The position numbers and the translations under genes are program-made. From Dermatemys mawii (taxonomy: Eukaryota; Chordata; Testudines; Dermatemydidae), in the NCBI GenBank assembly GCA_007922305.1, contig ML677366.1, forward strand, positions 13,110,910-13,174,909: 64,000 nucleotides of DNA, written 5' to 3'. The notes beneath the pieces were generated by a model. That model made no database searches. It saw only the letters and a program-made list of their open reading frames with translations, and was not told the DNA's origin. Position 1 is the first letter of the stretch; the number at the start of each line of letters is the position of its first letter. This document shows, in pieces, positions 60,485 to 64,000 of the stretch.

Positions 60485-60499
60485 GTGTAGACAATAAGT

Positions 60500-61530
60500 A
60501 CATGGGTGGGGAGCATCATTCGTTTCATCCGGGAAGGGAGGAAGTGGATTATTTCCCTGGTCGGCGTTCTCAGTTACTCGACGTGGTACTGGCCGTGTCC
60601 TGTGATGTGTTCCGTGTAAATGTCTCTGGACCACCTGATGGTGTCGGATACCACGAGCTGAATCATGAGCCGTGTGTAGCATCGACTGCCTCTGCATGCT
60701 CTCATTACCGGCTCGTGGGGGCCCCACATGTCCAGGACTCCCATGACAGGGTGTGAATCTGGATCTCATAGCCCTGGGCTCTCAGGGTGTCATCCAGCGG
60801 GGTGTACTTCAACGCCTTCTGTGCTTGGGCCTTGTGGAAGGCCAGTGACATGTTGTCAAATGGCACTGTGACATCTACCCCAGGGCTGCCGCCTTGTCTG
60901 CGTCAGTCATGACGATGTCGGGTCACAGTCGGCTGTCCCAGGGATGGTGGAGTTGGCGATGATCTCCAGGGATGGCAGGTTGGCTTTCACCAGCCGGTTC
61001 TGGATGGCGTTGTGGCGGTGCCGCCAGGCACCGGAGTGCTGTTTGCATCCACACAGGATGTGGGGCAGGGGCTCGTTAGCGTAGCCGCACTTCCTGTAGC
61101 GCTTGTCCCGGTTGCCATGGCAGATGGCTCTGTTGAGGGGAAGGCAGTTGAGTCAGGCCTGGTGGACCAACCGCCAGTCGGCGAACCTAGTGAAGCTGCC
61201 CCCGGGGAGGAAGTGGTTGCTGGCATCCCACTTGCTGGACACCTCAGACACCTTGCCCTGGTCCGGCTTCTGTTTGAGGTTCTTGGCATAGTAGCAGTGG
61301 GTGGCGTCTTTCAGGGTCCTTTCCAGCATCGTTCTGGCGGTTGGGGTGACGATGGTATCGTCCGGGGTCTTTATTCGCAGCACCAGTATTCCTAGCTCCC
61401 AGCACTCCTCACACCACGTCCAGTGGCAGCCGATCCTCTTTCCTAGGCATCTCAAGGCGTGGGCGTGGGACCAGAGAGAAGACAGGTCATTATGGCTTTC
61501 CACTCCCTGGGGTGGGGGTGACACCCCTTC
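60500..61530 (-). pseudogene. R2-clade non-LTR retrotransposon, broken 3' end of pol with endonuclease
   Basis: On the minus strand from about 61524 the frame runs through a region ending SFTRFADWRLVHQA, hits an in-frame TGA at about 61157, and continues with CLPLNRAICHGNRDKRYRKC and CGYANEPLPHILCGCKQHSG, then RHRHNAIQNRLVKA. This is the cysteine-histidine motif and following helix of R2-type proteins. The first cysteine appears replaced by tyrosine. After a frameshift near 60925 come PDIVMTD and, after another near 60880, GVDVTVPFDN, AFHKAQAQKALKYTPL and LRAQGYE, the PD-D/E-type restriction-like endonuclease that R2 elements use to nick their target. About 350 bp of non-coding 3' sequence follows. 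The reverse transcriptase itself is not present. At least one stop and two frameshifts make it inactive. Confidence 0.82.
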
Positions 61531-62537
61531 CTCCGAGCTACAGGAGTGTGTGTGTGTACAGTAGAAATATCCCAGCCTTTGCCATGTACGATGGCAGCCT
61601 GTTTCAGGGCTGTTGCGTATTCTGAAGATGAGACGGGCCCAAGAAGTGCTAAGTATTTTCAGCTGTTCTACCTCAAGGACAGGCCAAACCAGTTAAACGT
61701 GTTTACAGAGACTCCACACCTATTCTGGGAGAAGTGCTTTCCATACCTAAGTCGTCTTCACCTTGCAGAATGAAGCTGGCTCTCGCAAATTATGCCTGTG
61801 CTTGAGAGAGAAGGAGCGTCTTGCCAGAATCACAGCCACTGATGCTCATAAAACAAACCAAACTGTCTTGATCACATGTCATAAGAATGAGGTAAGTTTT
61901 CCAAGGGGCAGGAAGCTTGCTCAGCTTTATTTTCCCAAAGCTAATCATTATGTGAATCATACATATTTGGCAGGATAATTTTATTTAAAATACACTATGG
62001 TTGGGGTTCTGAAGCTGCATCTTTGCCTGCCCTTCCCATCTACCAGAAAAATGCTCTGCTTAAAGGAAAACTGCAGTCATTTTGATGACAGAATTAGATA
62101 AATCAGAATATGGAAGGAGAACCAGGCAGGCTCAGTGCTACAGCTATAAATACCTGTAAATATTTCAAGATCTCCATTTATAGGAATTGGGAACCTTTAT
62201 GCGTCCGAGGGGATGCTATCAAAATGATGATTCCACTAAGAAAAACACAGTAATGAGAAGAGGGTGGTAATGTTGCAAAACAGGATTTGTGAATATCTGA
62301 ACAGTAGTGTAGAGTGACAAGTTATGGGGGTTTTGTTCACTTTGCCATGTTCACTTGTGCAAATAGATTTTTGTTCACATAAACGGAGGGAAACCGCTCC
62401 TCTTTGTGCAAATAGCTGTGTTTGCACATCAGCACAGGGATGTGCGTGTCAATACAAGATTTCATTGTTCAACCAGAAGTGTTGTCAGGAGTGAAAACAC
62501 TACCCTGTGATTGAGGTGACCAGTTACCCATCACTAA
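61531..62537. other. non-coding stretch, nothing recognised
   Basis: There is no exon, RNA or transposon I can support in 1 kb. Short frames near 61546-61978 lack similarity. Confidence 0.4.
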
Positions 62538-63211
62538 GGCCATGGTTACACTGGCACTTTATAGCGCTATAAAGCCCCCACGAGCGCTATAACCTACTCC
62601 CCGTCCACACTGGCAAGGCACTAATAGCGCTATAACCGTGGAGTTATAGCGCTATTATAAATCCACCTCCTCATGGGGAATAAGGGCTGTAGCGCAGCTG
62701 CTGTAGCGCTACAGCAAGAATGTGGACACCCACTGCGCTACAAGTAATCTCTGGAGATGCCTAGAGCCATTTAAGGCAATTAACGTCTCTTCCCTTTGTT
62801 TTGAACTCGGCTGGAGGAATGCGGAAGTACCTCTTCAGAGTTTTTCTTAACTCGGCAGATAAGCAATGCAAATGTTTAAGGAGGGAGCCTGTGTGAAAAC
62901 AAAGCGTTCTGTGAACGGAGGCTCACTAACAGGCTTTCAGAAAAACAGAAAAACCACTGTCTCTCTCCCTCCGCATACACACAACGCGTCCCCCCTCACG
63001 CCCCTCGTTTAAAAAGCACGTTGCACCCAGCTGAATGCTGGGATACCTGCCCTAATGCGCTGCTCTTAATGCCGCATTAAGTGCCCCAAATGTGGCCATG
63101 CTATACCGCAGGAGCATCTGAGTGTGGACATACAATAGCGCTATACATATTACTGTATAAGGGGACCGCTATAACCTATAGCGCTATAATCTTGTAAGTG
63201 TAACCATACCC
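62538..63211. mobile_element. 674-bp MITE with GCGCTATA motifs and TAA duplication
   Basis: The left end GGCCATGGTTACACTGGCAC matches the right end reverse complement GGGTATGGTTACACTTACAA. The trinucleotide TAA flanks both sides (62535-62537 and 63212-63214), the usual duplication of the PIF/Harbinger superfamily. Both ends are rich in the palindromic word TATAGCGCTATA and relatives. No transposase is encoded. The central part (about 62760-63000) looks like captured or filler DNA. Confidence 0.78.
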
Positions 63212-63214
63212 TAA

Positions 63215-64000
63215 CTGAGAATAATCAGAGAGAGTTGAAAGAAATAGCCCACAGCAGGTTATTTGCAAACTGAAATCTTCTGTAACGTGACAGACTAGAA
63301 TGAATAAATTTACCAAACTGTTTGCAGACAACTCAGCATCAGGAAAAAGGGGCTACTTTCTGACATTTTGAGTAGTTTGCTTGGCACATGGGGTTAGATG
63401 CTTTAAAAATCACTATAACACCAGATCTCTCAAGATCTGAGCTGTAGGGCCACTCTGCACTGACCTCCCCCTTTCCTTCTCTGGCTACAAAAGATTCAGA
63501 GGGAGTCTAGCGACTTGGAAACCACTTGAAAATGTTACAGAATTTGCCTAAACAGAGCTGTGAAGATCTGAAGTTGTTTTTAGCTCTGGCTGTGGTTCTT
63601 GTGTTCCTTTCTTAAGATAGGTTATCAGCCTTGAGCTGGTGCTGCTACCACCATTATTTCGCTTTTTAATAAACAGCTAGAAGGTTTTAAAGACATCTTA
63701 ATGATTTAACCATGTTTTACATTGCATCGTGGGCATGGAAAATAGTTAATGCTCCATTGCAGTTTTCCTTTAAAATCTGTTACCTCTAACTTCAGTTTCA
63801 GTGTGTTTGGCATACTAAAGTAACTACTGTTGCCAACGTTAATACACTGAGTAGGTGTTTGGCTTTGGTTTGACGTGGAAGTTTGGTGTCAGTTAAATCA
63901 ATGACCATTTACCACAGGGATCCTAGGGTGTTAGGAGCCTCAACAGCCAGGCTATCCTGCAGACGCCCTGAAACTGGGGTGGCCAACACAAGCCTGAGAA
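63215..64000. other. non-coding stretch to the window end
   Basis: No gene, RNA or repeat is recognised in the last 0.8 kb. Confidence 0.4.

Noticed and set aside
60987..61289. 100-residue minus-strand frame in the R2-like region
   Set aside because: It is out of frame with the recognisable retrotransposon sequence and is serine/threonine/proline-rich, so it is a shadow frame.
56700..64000. ISG20, the expected neighbour downstream of AEN
   Set aside because: There is no second DEDDh exonuclease motif (an AMDCEMVG-like stretch) in any frame, so ISG20 must lie beyond the window.
1..64000. CRISPR arrays, operons or bacterial mobile elements
   Set aside because: The sequence is vertebrate nuclear DNA with introns, CR1 and SINEs, and I saw no regularly spaced repeats of CRISPR type.

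Overview
This is a vertebrate nuclear window, most likely from a cryptodiran turtle. The evidence is the mixture of interspersed repeats: CR1 LINE copies, a minus-strand SINE resembling the tRNA-Lys-derived cryptodiran (CryI-type) SINE, MIR/CORE-type SINEs, and many small hAT and other MITEs of families I associate with turtle genomes. There are no operons or prokaryotic features. Nearly all open reading frames in the window are chance frames in non-coding DNA.

One protein-coding gene is clear: the apoptosis-enhancing nuclease AEN (ISG20L1), plus strand, coding exons at 53284-54078, 54843-55043 and 55685-55888. A CpG-rich promoter and a non-coding first exon lie at about 52440-52613, and poly(A) signals lie near 56650. 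About 9.3 kb upstream is a miR-7 hairpin (43160-43262) whose 3p arm, read on the minus strand, corresponds to miR-3529. The order miR-7-2 then AEN matches the conserved arrangement on human 15q26. Neither DET1 coding sequence (expected to the left) nor ISG20 (expected to the right) is visible.

Region by region: 1-5.6 kb is non-coding with an hAT MITE and a palindromic MITE. 5.6-8.5 kb holds two CpG/GC-rich blocks with a consensus CRE and good splice-donor sequences, probably the promoter of an unassigned transcript (the miR-7 host RNA or the DET1 5' end). 8.5-43 kb is intergenic or intronic with a decayed CR1 LINE (about 24.9-26.7 kb), MITEs, SINEs and several AT-rich, homeobox-motif-rich blocks that look like conserved enhancers. 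43-52.4 kb has the miR-7 hairpin, CR1 remnants, a solo-LTR-like element and an hAT MITE. 52.4-57 kb is AEN. 57-64 kb is repeats, including the broken 3' end of an R2-clade non-LTR retrotransposon with its restriction-enzyme-like endonuclease region (60.5-61.5 kb, minus strand) and a large MITE rich in GCGCTATA motifs.

Functionally, the window places a neuroendocrine-type microRNA and a p53-responsive exonuclease side by side. The AEN promoter carries an 18/20 match to the p53 response element, overlapping an in-frame upstream ATG. I saw no convincing new multi-gene system.
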